Positions 33,701-41,860 of a DNA stretch of 64,000 bases are shown piece after piece. A program made the translations under genes and the position numbers. This stretch comes from an uncultured Nitrosomonas sp. Its GTDB lineage: Bacteria; Pseudomonadota; Gammaproteobacteria; Burkholderiales; Nitrosomonadaceae. Numbering within the stretch: the stretch's first letter is position 1; every line of letters begins with the position of its first letter. The notes beneath the pieces are model-generated. The model was not told the DNA's origin. It worked only from the letters and a program-made list of their open reading frames with translations, and did no database searches. The stretch is from positions 1 through 64,000 of the forward strand of contig NZ_CADEGP010000002.1 in the NCBI RefSeq assembly GCF_902826915.1, given 5' to 3'.

Positions 33701-34226
33701 CCGGTGTTCGTAGTGCCCAAGCAGCATAGTGAAGCGCTTTGTTCAACTGGGATTCATTATCCGCCTCCGCATCCATCCACTGCGTTACTTTAGTAGCAAA
33801 AACTAATTCAGAGAAAGCTTCACCAAATTCTGCAGCAAGTTCCTTTTCAAGAGTCAATCCATCAATGCCAGCCAATTCTCCATCACTCACTTTCCCCTTG
33901 GCTCGGCGTTGTACAAATTGCCGCTTGCAAAAATACAGTGGAGCTAGTTCATGATGTTGTGCCGCCAATTGTTGCACTTCATTCTCAATATTAAACAACC
34001 GAGCAACAAAGTCTTCCAACCAAGGCGCAATCTCAATTAACAATGCAGATTCGTCTTTGGGTAACAAATCATCAGGATGCGCACGCGCATGCTCCAGTTT
34101 TTTATATAACGCCTCATCACCGGTGCGAAGAAAGCCCAGAAATACCTCATCCAATCTAACTAAACCATCGCGACGATAAAGATCAGCGATTGTGAAGTCA
34201 AAGTTAAAATTTGATAAAGTAGCCAT
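30720..34226 (-). CDS. large Nfn/GltD-like FAD and iron-sulfur pyridine-nucleotide oxidoreductase
   Basis: 1168 residues from the ATG at 34226 (AGGAAA upstream; an in-frame ATG at 34268 has a poorer site). Residues 1-240 are unassigned helical sequence. Cysteines at about 242, 245, 253, 282 and 314, 322, 325, 329 suggest Fe-S clusters. A GltD/NfnB-like flavoprotein follows, with GMGPAGYTLA (about 388) and VVIGGGLTAIDTATEA (about 563). The last 330 residues resemble the ferredoxin-NADP reductase/PyrK/NfnA fold (FQPGQFYRFQ, VLVGGGLGNAVLFSIG) with a final cysteine set (about 1100, 1106, 1109, 1127) as for a [2Fe-2S] cluster. The partner could be ferredoxin; the reaction is not established. Gene order is receiver, this gene, HPt, then pnt. 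Confidence 0.7.
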   Translation of the reverse strand: MATLSNFNFDFTIADLYRRDGLVRLDEVFLGFLRTGDEALYKKLEHARAHPDDLLPKDESALLIEIAPWLEDFVARLFNIENEVQQLAAQHHELAPLYFCKRQFVQRRAKGKVSDGELAGIDGLTLEKELAAEFGEAFSELVFATKVTQWMDAEADNESQLNKALHYAAWALRTPAGQQRTRQGILFKSPAKLDFQHLLSLETDESAGYPVHRLGHVRERNGFALTDNGTDLMGALDEANYCIWCHEQGKDSCSKGLIQKSKSPDEPLAFKRSELGALLAGCPLEERISEFHKLKTQGVAIGSLAMIALDNPMCAGTGHRICNDCMKSCIYQKQEPVDIPQAETRTLKDVLALPWGFEIYSLLTRWNPLNLHRPVPKSPSGRKVLVVGMGPAGYTLAHHLMNEGHTVVGIDGLKIEFLPEEISGVNLQGERVPFQAIRLASTLEENLEQRMPGGFGGVAEYGITVRWNKNFLKLIRLLLERREEFALFGGVRFGGTLTADDAFAMGFDHIALAAGAGRPTVLDMPNGLARGVRAASDFLMGLQLTGAAQSDSIANMQLRLPVVVIGGGLTAIDTATEALAYYPVQVEKFLQRYEIMAVVQGEAAIREAWDDEEKEIADELLNHARAIRAERRDAEKEGRAPRIINLLQAWGGATIAYRKRLIDSPSYTLNHEEVEKALEEGIWFAEGMTPERVNVDQWGHTQSVQFGVQKRDETGQWQNAGNVELSARALLVAAGTQPNTVLAREDEKLFKLNGRYFAACDEEGNPVQPAHGNPKPEIPMVLLSRYRDGQDGRFISFFGDLHPSYSGNVVKAMSSAKQGYPVVHRVLGRVKPKLNQSTQQFFAGLNNQLRPTVYKVERLAPNIIEVVVHAPMAAEHFQPGQFYRFQNYATLATIAGDTRLAMEGLALTGASVDIERGLVSLVVLEMGGSSNLCAMLKPGEPVVLMGPTGTPTEIPGDKTVVLVGGGLGNAVLFSIGAAARAAGSRVLYFAGYKKLVDRYKVAEIEAAADIVVWCCDESPGFTATRPQDKSYVGNIVQAMVAYASGELGVQPVALTEADHIIAIGSDRMMAAVGLARHNQLKPYLKADHFAIGSINSPMQCMMKEICAQCLQPHQDPETGKITYVFSCFNQDQPLDQVDFSGLNTRLRQNTVQEKLTNRWVDRCLKNGV

Positions 34227-34374
34227 TGTTTCCTGTCGAGTGTGAAACGTTGCATCCATTTTTGTCATAATTCCAGATATTTATTAATTATTTTATTACA
34301 ATGGGAAAATAAGCCATCATGATTTGCAGTAATATTGTCCGCCTAAATTCAAAACTTTGAATTTCCACAACCGC

Positions 34375-34779
34375 TCATTCTGGTAGCAGCCACTTTAATA
34401 TGATTCTGACTAGCTGTTCTGGATCAATTGGCTTGATTAAGAAGTCATTCATACCAACGCTCCGACATGAATCCTTATAATGCTGATCTGCATGGGCCGT
34501 TACCGCGATAATCGGCATATTGAACCACTGCGGATTAGCCCGAATCATCTTAGTAGCCTCTAAACCATCCATAACAGGCATCTGAATATCCATCAATACA
34601 CAATCAAAATTTTCCTTACTCAACTTATCCAGCGCTTCTTGTCCGTTACCTGCAATAGACACAACAGCTCCATTATATTCGAGTAGCCCTTGGGCCACTT
34701 GTTGATTCAATTCATTATCCTCTACCACCAGAATAATGCATCCATTTAGTTTCAGACCGGAATGATTGATTATATTCAT
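34375..34779 (-). CDS. stand-alone response-regulator receiver protein
   Basis: 134 residues, one CheY-like receiver domain and no output domain. The acidic pocket is VVEDNEL, the phosphoacceptor Asp is in VLMDIQMPVMDG, and the switch Thr and Lys are in AVTAHAD and FLIKPID. The sequence resembles receivers of hybrid kinases of the BarA kind. It lies 148 nt upstream of the large oxidoreductase gene on the same strand, with an HPt gene after that. Confidence 0.9.
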   Translation of the reverse strand: MNIINHSGLKLNGCIILVVEDNELNQQVAQGLLEYNGAVVSIAGNGQEALDKLSKENFDCVLMDIQMPVMDGLEATKMIRANPQWFNMPIIAVTAHADQHYKDSCRSVGMNDFLIKPIDPEQLVRIILKWLLPE

Positions 34780-35036
34780 ATCGCATTGACTTGATTTATT
34801 ATTTTCCTAACAGCTCCCATTGCATCAACAACATAATGTGTTTTATATGCGCAGACAGGAATAGAGAAAATCTACCAAATCTATCTTGTAATCGCCACGA
34901 CTAGGTATGGAATCCCCTCAATATTAGCCAGATAGGCGTGATGACTCATGCGCTTTTTCTCAACAAATAAAAATTTGTGCAAATCCTAGATAGATTGCTC
35001 TGACGAAAATAGATAGGGCATTACTAATAATCGCAG
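34780..35036. other. gap between the receiver gene and cysH
   Basis: 257 nt of A+T-rich sequence. No gene, tRNA or clear hairpin seen. It should hold the promoter of the receiver gene and the end of the cys transcript. Confidence 0.4.
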
Positions 35037-35735
35037 TTATTTTGATTGGATTACCTTGTCGGCATGCAATCCGCATTCCTTGGTTTCCGGAGTTTCCCAC
35101 CACCAGCGCCCGGAGCGTATATCTTCTCCCGGTGTAATAGCGCGCGTACAGGGAGCGCAGCCGATACTGGGATAAAATTTGTCATGCAGCTTGTTATAAG
35201 GCACTTCACAGTGTTTAAGATAGTCCCAAACTTCCGCATTAGTCCATTCCAACAATGGATTAACCTTTTGCATGCGATTGTCCATATCGTAAGTGGACAC
35301 TTCCAGGTTTGCACGAGTTGATGCCTGCTCACGCCTAATTCCGGTGACCCATGCTCGTTTGCCCTGCAAGGCACGACGCAATGGTTCCACTTTACGGATG
35401 TAGCAGCAATTTTTACGTAAATCAACGCTTTGATAAAAACCATTGACACCATGCTCCGCAACGTATGCTTCAATCTGCTTCACATTAGGAAAATAAATAC
35501 GCAATTTAGTTTTGTAGCGCTCTTGCACAGTTTGCATCAAATCATAAGTTTCCTGCGGCAAACGCCCAGTATCCAGACTAAACATTTCGATCCCGATGTG
35601 GTGCCGGTCGATAATGTCTGTAAGTACCATATCTTCAGCACCCAGGCTATTAGCAAACGCTACCGGCGCATAATCACGCACGGTTTCAGTCAAAACCGCA
35701 ACAGCCTGATCAACTCTATGTTGCAAGTTACTCAT
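35037..35735 (-). CDS. cysH: adenylyl-sulfate (APS) reductase, assimilatory
   Basis: 232 residues. Reduces activated sulfate to sulfite. The two cysteine pairs that bind a [4Fe-4S] cluster are present (RKNCCYIRKVEPL and SIGCAPCTRAI), which points to the APS-using type; PAPS-using enzymes lack them. The catalytic Cys that family members carry near the C-terminus is seen in ETKECGLH. The ATG overlaps the DUF934 stop by 4 nt. With cysI it forms the sulfate-to-sulfide branch. Confidence 0.94.
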   Translation of the reverse strand: MSNLQHRVDQAVAVLTETVRDYAPVAFANSLGAEDMVLTDIIDRHHIGIEMFSLDTGRLPQETYDLMQTVQERYKTKLRIYFPNVKQIEAYVAEHGVNGFYQSVDLRKNCCYIRKVEPLRRALQGKRAWVTGIRREQASTRANLEVSTYDMDNRMQKVNPLLEWTNAEVWDYLKHCEVPYNKLHDKFYPSIGCAPCTRAITPGEDIRSGRWWWETPETKECGLHADKVIQSK

Positions 35736-36262
35736 TGAACGGTGCCTGCAGTCGAATTCCCTTTGCGTTGCGTGCGCCGGAATAATGGTAAGGCTGGATC
35801 AAAAGAAGTCTGATAAACCTCAGAGAAATCGCTGAGCCCCTTTATTGCATCTTCTATTTTTCGGTCTGGACGCGGCGCAAAAGCATCAAAACCGACACGC
35901 TGCATGTAAAACAATTGATCGCGCAGCACATCACCGATCGCCCGCAATTCTCCCTTATAACCGAGCCGTGCGCGCAGATTATAAGCAATGGAATACCCCC
36001 GGCCATCCGAGAATTTCGGAAAATCAACTGCAACCACAGAAAACTTGTGTATATCACCCTTCAAATCTTCCGGGCATTCATCACTAGCCAGCCAAACACC
36101 GATGTCTTTGCGCTGTTGTAACGTTTCGCGCTGAGCTTGCCATACTTTTAACGGAACAATGACTTTCCCTGACGCAACTATCGCGCTCTCAGCAGTATCT
36201 TGTTCCTTTAACCGTAAGACCGTCCAATCGTCCGCAACGATAGTTTTATTTTTTATGATCAT
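35732..36262 (-). CDS. DUF934 protein of the sulfate-assimilation operon
   Basis: 176 residues. Members of DUF934 are encoded almost only between cysI and cysH in proteobacteria and are thought to help sulfite reduction, perhaps in place of a CysJ-like or ferredoxin partner; that role is inference. The conserved segment VVAVDFPKFSDGRGYSIAYNLRARLGYKGELRAIGDVLRDQLFYMQRVGFDAF is the family core. It overlaps cysH by 4 nt and follows cysI after 5 nt. Confidence 0.9.
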   Translation of the reverse strand: MIIKNKTIVADDWTVLRLKEQDTAESAIVASGKVIVPLKVWQAQRETLQQRKDIGVWLASDECPEDLKGDIHKFSVVAVDFPKFSDGRGYSIAYNLRARLGYKGELRAIGDVLRDQLFYMQRVGFDAFAPRPDRKIEDAIKGLSDFSEVYQTSFDPALPLFRRTQRKGNSTAGTVQ

Positions 36263-36267
36263 CTCAA

Positions 36268-38010
36268 TTAAAACCTTGGTGAATAAAAGGGAATCTCGTA
36301 CTGCGCAGACTCTACGCTATGCTTGTCAGCAACTTTCTCTTCCTGCGCTACAAAGTCAGTAGCGTATACATGCTCTTTAAACGGCGCATGGCCAATACGG
36401 CGCACCGTATCGATGAAGCACTCAGTTTCTGTGCGTTCGCGCAAATATACATGAATCAAACGTTGGATAACTTCCGGTACCTGATTAAAAGTAAATGACG
36501 GGCCAATAATTTTGCTAATCGAACTGTCATTGCCTTCCGCACCACCGATCGAAACTTGATACCACTCATCGTGATCTTTCTTTTCCACACCCGTGATACC
36601 AATATTGCCAATATGATGCTGCCCGCAAGCATTCACACACCCCGAAATATTCAACGTAACCTCACCAATATCATGTTGATAGTCCAGATCTTCAAAGCAT
36701 TCGGAAATTACCTTCGCCAACGGTATCGAACGAGCATTGGCAAGCGTGCAAAATTCCGCGCCGGGACAACTAATAATATCGGTCAACATGCCAATATTGG
36801 GTGTGGTTAATTCATGCTCGGTTGATTCTTGCCATAAGCGGACCAAATCTTTCTGCCTGACATCCGCCAATACCAGATTTTGCTTGTGCGTAATGCGTAA
36901 CTCACCAAAGCTATACCGATCCGCTAAATCTGCAACCGCTTCCATTTGCTCAGCCGTAGCATCGCCAGGAGCCTCACCAGGTTTCTTCAACGACAAAACA
37001 ACGATCGCGTAGCCGGGAATGCGATGAGGTTTAACGTTGCACGATAACCAATTCGAGAATGAACGGCTGTCCGCTTTGAATTCGTTTAATCTTGGATCAT
37101 GATCGGTTAGTGTTTCATAAGATGGATCAACAAAGAAAGAGGTGACACGATTGACTTCATCAGAGGTAAGTGTGCCATGACCATCCTTGAGGTCAGCCCA
37201 ATCGGCCTCCACCTTACGCCTGAATTCATCAACTCCAAGCGCTTTCACCAGTATCTTGATGCGTGCTTTATATTTGTTATCGCGGCGACCATATTGGTTA
37301 TACACGCGCAAAATAGATTCGACATAGGTCAGAATGTGCTGCCATGGTACAAACTCACAAATTTCACTACCAATGATCGGTGTTCGCCCCAATCCACCGC
37401 CCACCAATACACGGAAGCCGACTTCTCCTTGTGTATTCTTTGTCACCGCCAGTCCAATGTCATGCGCATAAATAGCAGCACGATCCTCTTTTCCACCGCT
37501 GATGGCGATCTTAAATTTTCGTGGCAGATACGCGAATTCCGGATGAAAAGTGCTCCATTGACGCAAAATCTCTGCATACGGACGCGGGTCAACCACCTCA
37601 TCCTGCGCCACGCCAGCAAACTCATCCGACGTAATATTGCGCACACAATTCCCAGAGGTTTGAATGGCGTGCATTTCCACAGATGCCAAATCTGCCAGAA
37701 TATCCGGTGTATCTTCCAATTTAAGCCAGTTAAACTGAATATTTTGACGTGTTGTGAAATGACCATAGCCACGGTCATATTTACGCGCAATATGAGCAAA
37801 CATGCGCATTTGCTTAGAAGATATCAGGCCATACGGCACTGCAATCCGCAGCATGTAGGCATGGATTTGCATGTATAGTCCGTTTTGCAGCCGCAAAGGG
37901 AGAAACTCCTCCTCGGTCAATTCCCCTGATAGGCGCCGACGCACCTGGTCACGGTACTGCTTGACACGTTCATCCACTATTTGTTGATCATATTCATCAT
38001 AGCGATACAT
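36268..38010 (-). CDS. cysI: sulfite reductase hemoprotein (CysI type)
   Basis: 580 residues. Six-electron reduction of sulfite to sulfide using siroheme and a [4Fe-4S] cluster. The cluster cysteines are in CPGAEFCTLANAR and NISGCVNACGQHHIG, the standard spacing of sulfite/nitrite reductases. No flavoprotein subunit (CysJ) is nearby, so the electron donor may be ferredoxin or another protein. The operon order is small protein, cysI, DUF934, cysH. Nitrite reductases share these motifs, but the context supports sulfite. Confidence 0.92.
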   Translation of the reverse strand: MYRYDEYDQQIVDERVKQYRDQVRRRLSGELTEEEFLPLRLQNGLYMQIHAYMLRIAVPYGLISSKQMRMFAHIARKYDRGYGHFTTRQNIQFNWLKLEDTPDILADLASVEMHAIQTSGNCVRNITSDEFAGVAQDEVVDPRPYAEILRQWSTFHPEFAYLPRKFKIAISGGKEDRAAIYAHDIGLAVTKNTQGEVGFRVLVGGGLGRTPIIGSEICEFVPWQHILTYVESILRVYNQYGRRDNKYKARIKILVKALGVDEFRRKVEADWADLKDGHGTLTSDEVNRVTSFFVDPSYETLTDHDPRLNEFKADSRSFSNWLSCNVKPHRIPGYAIVVLSLKKPGEAPGDATAEQMEAVADLADRYSFGELRITHKQNLVLADVRQKDLVRLWQESTEHELTTPNIGMLTDIISCPGAEFCTLANARSIPLAKVISECFEDLDYQHDIGEVTLNISGCVNACGQHHIGNIGITGVEKKDHDEWYQVSIGGAEGNDSSISKIIGPSFTFNQVPEVIQRLIHVYLRERTETECFIDTVRRIGHAPFKEHVYATDFVAQEEKVADKHSVESAQYEIPFYSPRF

Positions 38011-38054
38011 ATTTAATTTCCTCGCTTATTTGTTCGAAGATACCCAAAAGGCCT

Positions 38055-38282
38055 TTAGGATTCTTGGGAATAATGCTTAGATACTGGCAGCAACAATGCC
38101 GCATCCAATGGAAATTTGGCACCATACTTCATAATATGGTCCACATCATCGTCTTCATCATGCTTCAACGCCACGCCAATATAAGCATGCTCACCGCTTT
38201 CACCCACTACTATACCAATCCGCCCGCCACAACCATTAAACCAGCTCACTTGTTTAGGTTTATTCTCTACATTCGTACTCAT
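38055..38282 (-). CDS. 75-residue unknown protein heading the cys operon
   Basis: Start ATG at 38282 with AAGGA upstream. The protein has the segment WFNGCGGRIGIVVGESGEHAYIGVA, a run of acidic residues (HDEDDDVDH) and no signal or membrane segment. I do not recognise the family. It is co-directional with cysI, 44 nt upstream, and thus likely the first gene of the sulfate-assimilation operon. The single Cys in a Gly-rich turn and the acid run are its notable features. Confidence 0.75.
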   Translation of the reverse strand: MSTNVENKPKQVSWFNGCGGRIGIVVGESGEHAYIGVALKHDEDDDVDHIMKYGAKFPLDAALLLPVSKHYSQES

Positions 38283-38664
38283 CAATCAATCCTTGTTTCA
38301 TTAATGGAAAATTGCCAAAATCTGCTCACAAATAAGCAACTCACCACCTGTTTGATTTTTTCAAGCCTGACCGTATCGATCAGTGATCTTTCAGCATTCC
38401 GGCGTCGTTGATATACGCACAACCAACACACAGAATAGCAAATTCGTTATTCTACCAAAAACTAACGATAATCGCTTTTCGCGTGTTAACAGCAACTGAT
38501 TAAGCAGTGTGAGCAGAGTTGATCAGAGAACCTGACAAAATAGATTTAGTAACTGCCTTCCAATTTCCTTTTCTAGTCGTTTATTATGATAACAATACAT
38601 TTTTACAAATCAAAATAATATTATATTAGATGTATATAACCATTTATTATTACTAGGCGGGTCC
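38283..38664. other. divergent regulatory region between the cys operon and cysB
   Basis: 379 nt between divergent transcripts, A+T-rich near cysB. Besides a possible LysR-type palindrome at 38444-38468 I see no gene. CysB sites would be expected here. Confidence 0.5.
38444..38468. promoter_or_regulatory. candidate LysR-type operator (CysB?)
   Basis: TCGTTA (38444-38449) and TAACGA (38463-38468) form a six-base dyad separated by 13 nt, containing a T-N11-A-like arrangement, between the divergent cys operon and cysB. Assignment to CysB rests on position. Confidence 0.25.
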
Positions 38665-39648
38665 ATGAAACTTCAACAACTTCGCTATTTATGTGAAACC
38701 GCTCGCCAGGATATGAATTTGTCCAAAGCGGCCAAAAATCTGCACACCTCCCAACCAGCCATCAGCAAACAAATCCAGATGCTCGAACACGAACTCGGAG
38801 TCGATATTTTTTTGCGCAATGGCAAGCGCATTGTAAAAATCACCCCTCCCGGCCAATTGATAATTCAAACTGCCACTCGAATGCTACGCGACGCTGACAA
38901 TCTGAAAAAAATTGCGCAGGAATTTACCAATGAAGCAAGCGGCACTCTCACTATCGCAACTACTCATACTCAGGCTCGCTACGCGCTACCGATTGTAATC
39001 AAGCGTTTTACCGCGCGCTATCCAAAAGTTAAACTTATCCTGCGTCAAGGTAGTCCGATGCAGATCTCAGCTTTAGTAACTTCCGGCGAAGCGGATGTCG
39101 CAATCGCTACAGAAGCCATTGAACAATTCCATGAACTCGTCATGCTGCCATGCTATGAATGGAATCGATGTGTCATTGTACTACCCAAGCATCCACTCTT
39201 GAAAACAAAAAAACTTACGTTGGAAGCAATCAATCAATATCCCATTATTACTTATGACTTCGCTTTCACTGGGCGCTCAAAAATTAACCAGGCTTTTGCA
39301 AACCATGGACTGGAGCCTAACGTAGTATTGACAGCAATCGACTCAGACGTAATCAAAACTTACGTGGAATTGGGATTGGGCGTTGGCATACTAGCTAATA
39401 TGGCTTTTGACGCCAAGCGTGACAAGAACCTAAGGTCTATTGATGCCAGCCACCTATTTGAATCCAGCACAACGCGTATCGGCATAAGTCGCCATAGTTA
39501 TTTGCGCGGCTATATTTTCGATTTTATCGAAATGTTTGCACCGCATCTAAATCATGCAAGCATTAAAGCTACACTGAAAAACAACACGAGTGATGGCATA
39601 GAAAATTCTGCAACACCTATAACTACAAATTCACGCAATGCAAATTGA
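38665..39648 (+). CDS. cysB: LysR-type regulator CysB/Cbl
   Basis: 327 residues. An N-terminal winged helix-turn-helix (LSKAAKNLHTSQPAISKQIQMLEHELGVDIFLR) is followed by the two-lobe effector domain; TTHTQARYALP is the CysB-type ligand-site segment that binds sulfate, thiosulfate or acetylserine in relatives. It activates sulfur-assimilation genes during sulfur limitation. It is divergent from the cysI-cysH operon, which fits direct control. Length agrees with CysB (324 in enteric bacteria). Confidence 0.93.
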   Translation: MKLQQLRYLCETARQDMNLSKAAKNLHTSQPAISKQIQMLEHELGVDIFLRNGKRIVKITPPGQLIIQTATRMLRDADNLKKIAQEFTNEASGTLTIATTHTQARYALPIVIKRFTARYPKVKLILRQGSPMQISALVTSGEADVAIATEAIEQFHELVMLPCYEWNRCVIVLPKHPLLKTKKLTLEAINQYPIITYDFAFTGRSKINQAFANHGLEPNVVLTAIDSDVIKTYVELGLGVGILANMAFDAKRDKNLRSIDASHLFESSTTRIGISRHSYLRGYIFDFIEMFAPHLNHASIKATLKNNTSDGIENSATPITTNSRNAN

Positions 39649-39731
39649 TTCCTACTAAAATTAAAAGTACTATGAGAAAGGGATTGTTGTACGTTGAAAC
39701 TAAGCACAGGATATTTTTATAAGGTCATAAA

Positions 39732-40301
39732 ATGAAAATAATTCTTAGTCTTTTATTGGCATCACTCATACTAACCATTATTGCTATTGGATCAGGCGCT
39801 TACAATATAGCTGCCACAGAAAAACACTGGGGCATCACTGAGAAGATCATCGAATGGGTGCGCGAAAGTTCCATTGAGGCACGCGCCAAAAACTTGACAG
39901 TACCTTCACTGGAAGATACAGAACTACTTGCTCAAGGCGCCGTAGACTATGGCGCCATGTGCATAGATTGCCACTTGGCACCCGGTATCAAGCCGACAGA
40001 GCTCTCAATCGGTTTGTATCCTCAGCCACCCATATTCCATCAACGCGAACCTATCAACGATCCAGTCAAACAATTGGAGCTCGCCAGATCACATTTTTGG
40101 GTAATAAAGAACGGATTAAAAATGACCGCCATGCCAGCGTGGGGCTTAAGCCATGATGATCAGGCTATTTGGGGAATGGTGGCCTTTGTTCTAAAGTTAG
40201 GTCACATGACACCTGAACAACATCAAGATCTCATGAAAGCTGCGCAAGATCACGGCCATAATCATGGCCATAGTCACGATCAAGATCACGGTGATCACTA
40301 A
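39732..40301 (+). CDS. membrane-anchored class I cytochrome c with a His/Asp-rich tail
   Basis: 189 residues. An N-terminal hydrophobic segment (about 2-28) exports and probably anchors it. The heme site is C77-I-D-C80-H81, and MTAMPAWG supplies the likely distal Met. The C-terminus is a metal-binding-like run of His, Gly and Asp (residues about 172-189). It acts in periplasmic electron transfer; the partner is unknown. It lies 83 nt after cysB with AAGGTC-like purines upstream. Confidence 0.85.
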   Translation: MKIILSLLLASLILTIIAIGSGAYNIAATEKHWGITEKIIEWVRESSIEARAKNLTVPSLEDTELLAQGAVDYGAMCIDCHLAPGIKPTELSIGLYPQPPIFHQREPINDPVKQLELARSHFWVIKNGLKMTAMPAWGLSHDDQAIWGMVAFVLKLGHMTPEQHQDLMKAAQDHGHNHGHSHDQDHGDH

Positions 40302-40339
40302 CAAACTCGCAGATTCATGCAGCGTTATGCACGCTGCTA

Positions 40340-40783
40340 TTGAAACCAACGACTTTGATCCGATCATTGGTGGCTAAAAGCCTTACCGCCAGCTACCATA
40401 ATACGCACTATCAGATTGGGACTAGTTCAGATGCAATTGTCCTACGTATCGGCCAGCATTCAAAACCACTCACCAAACTTCTTGAAACACTTAAACAATC
40501 CTTCGCTGCCATAATCAGCGCATATAACCCATGTAGCCGACTCGTAAGCAATGAAACAAACTTAATTGCACACGAATTACTCAGGAATTATTTGAATCAC
40601 CATGCTTACGCGATGATTGAAAGCCTGAATGTAGATCCATCTGGCAAATGGCCGCCTGAGAAAAGCTTTTTTGTCCCTGGGCTGGATCTCAATACCGCCC
40701 GTTCAATCGGACAGCAATTTAATCAGAATGCGATTGTATGGATTGATAGTGAGGCAATTCCTCGCCTAATATTATTACGCTAG
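40340..40783 (+). CDS. DUF3293 protein
   Basis: 147 residues. The pattern SAYNPCSRLVSNETNLIAHELLRNYL, then PPEKSFFVPGLDLNTARSIGQQFNQNAIVW, is the DUF3293 domain, whose function is unknown. The only in-frame start at the needed place is TTG at 40340; no ATG fits. It is a soluble protein, placed 38 nt after the cytochrome gene. Confidence 0.75.
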   Translation: MKPTTLIRSLVAKSLTASYHNTHYQIGTSSDAIVLRIGQHSKPLTKLLETLKQSFAAIISAYNPCSRLVSNETNLIAHELLRNYLNHHAYAMIESLNVDPSGKWPPEKSFFVPGLDLNTARSIGQQFNQNAIVWIDSEAIPRLILLR

Positions 40784-40913
40784 AAAATCAGATTCTGTGT
40801 TTTTTGCAACAAAAAGACCGTACGCAGAATTTACTCAGCTAAAAATTCAATGTAGCTGGCAACACAAACCCGATGCTATACTCAACGCTTTACAATACAG
40901 TTGGAAGATTATT

Positions 40914-41774
40914 ATGAAGCGAACACTTACCTTTCTAACTTTAGCTATCTTCAGCTTTGGCTTACTTGCTTTTGATGCGGAAGCAAAACGCATGGGCGGT
41001 GGCAAAAGTTTCGGCAAACAACGTCAATCCGTTAATCAGCAACAAGCCGCACCCACTCCTCAACAAGCGCCTGCCGCAGCACCTGCAGCCGCTGCGGGTG
41101 GCAGTAAGTGGGGTGGCGCACTAGCCGGCTTGGCCGCCGGTGGTTTATTGGCTGCACTCTTTATGGGAGGCGCGTTTGAGAACATCAACATGATGGATAT
41201 CGTAACCATCCTATTACTCGTAGGCGCTGTGTTTTTCATCATTCGTATGCTGCGCAAACCCAAGACTGAACAATCGCCTTCCATGCAATACTCGGGCATG
41301 AATACCAATACACGCGACAACTTCAATACCCCGGCGTTCACGCCCCCTGCCGGAACCACAACTGCGGGCAGTCAAGCAGCTTATCGGCAGCCTAATATTC
41401 CCGCAGATTTTAAAGTGGAGCCCTTTTTACGCAATGCAAAAGCTTCGTTTATGCGCTTACAGGCCGCTCACGACCATGGTGATATCAATGAAATTCGTGA
41501 CTACACAACGCCTGAGATGCTGGCGGAAATTAGCGCACAGGTCAATGAACGGGGCGACGCGCAACAAAGAACGGAGGTCATGTTCATAGATGCCAATTTG
41601 TTAGAAGTTGAAACAACTGATGACATGGCCATCGCAAGCGTCCGCTTTACCGGTCAACTGAAAGACTTACCTGATGGCGAACCGGAAGCATTTGATGAAA
41701 TCTGGCATGTACAGAAAGACCTCAAGGACCCAGATGCGACATGGTTATTAGCCGGCATTCAGCAAGCCTCCTAA
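40914..41774 (+). CDS. Tim44-like domain membrane protein
   Basis: 286 residues from the ATG at 40914 with GGAAG upstream; a longer frame to 40797 has no sensible start. Signal peptide (MKRTLTFLTLAIFSFGLLAFDAEA region), a Gln/Pro/Ala-rich stretch, a Gly/Ala membrane helix and a second helix (about 90-115), then a C-terminal Tim44-like fold (about 165-286: FLRNAKASFMRLQAAHDHGDINEIRDYTTPEM). Bacterial members are conserved in betaproteobacteria; the role is unknown. Confidence 0.85.
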   Translation: MKRTLTFLTLAIFSFGLLAFDAEAKRMGGGKSFGKQRQSVNQQQAAPTPQQAPAAAPAAAAGGSKWGGALAGLAAGGLLAALFMGGAFENINMMDIVTILLLVGAVFFIIRMLRKPKTEQSPSMQYSGMNTNTRDNFNTPAFTPPAGTTTAGSQAAYRQPNIPADFKVEPFLRNAKASFMRLQAAHDHGDINEIRDYTTPEMLAEISAQVNERGDAQQRTEVMFIDANLLEVETTDDMAIASVRFTGQLKDLPDGEPEAFDEIWHVQKDLKDPDATWLLAGIQQAS

Positions 41775-41860
41775 TTTGTTGCATCCTATCCCGGCTGGCC
41801 TATCGTTGTTTGAATAGCGCTGGCCGAGGTTAACAAATATCCCAGCATAAACGTATTATC

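Noticed and set aside
41775-41840. Possible hairpin after the Tim44-like gene (CGGC/GCCG)
   Set aside because: Only four base pairs and no T run; too weak.
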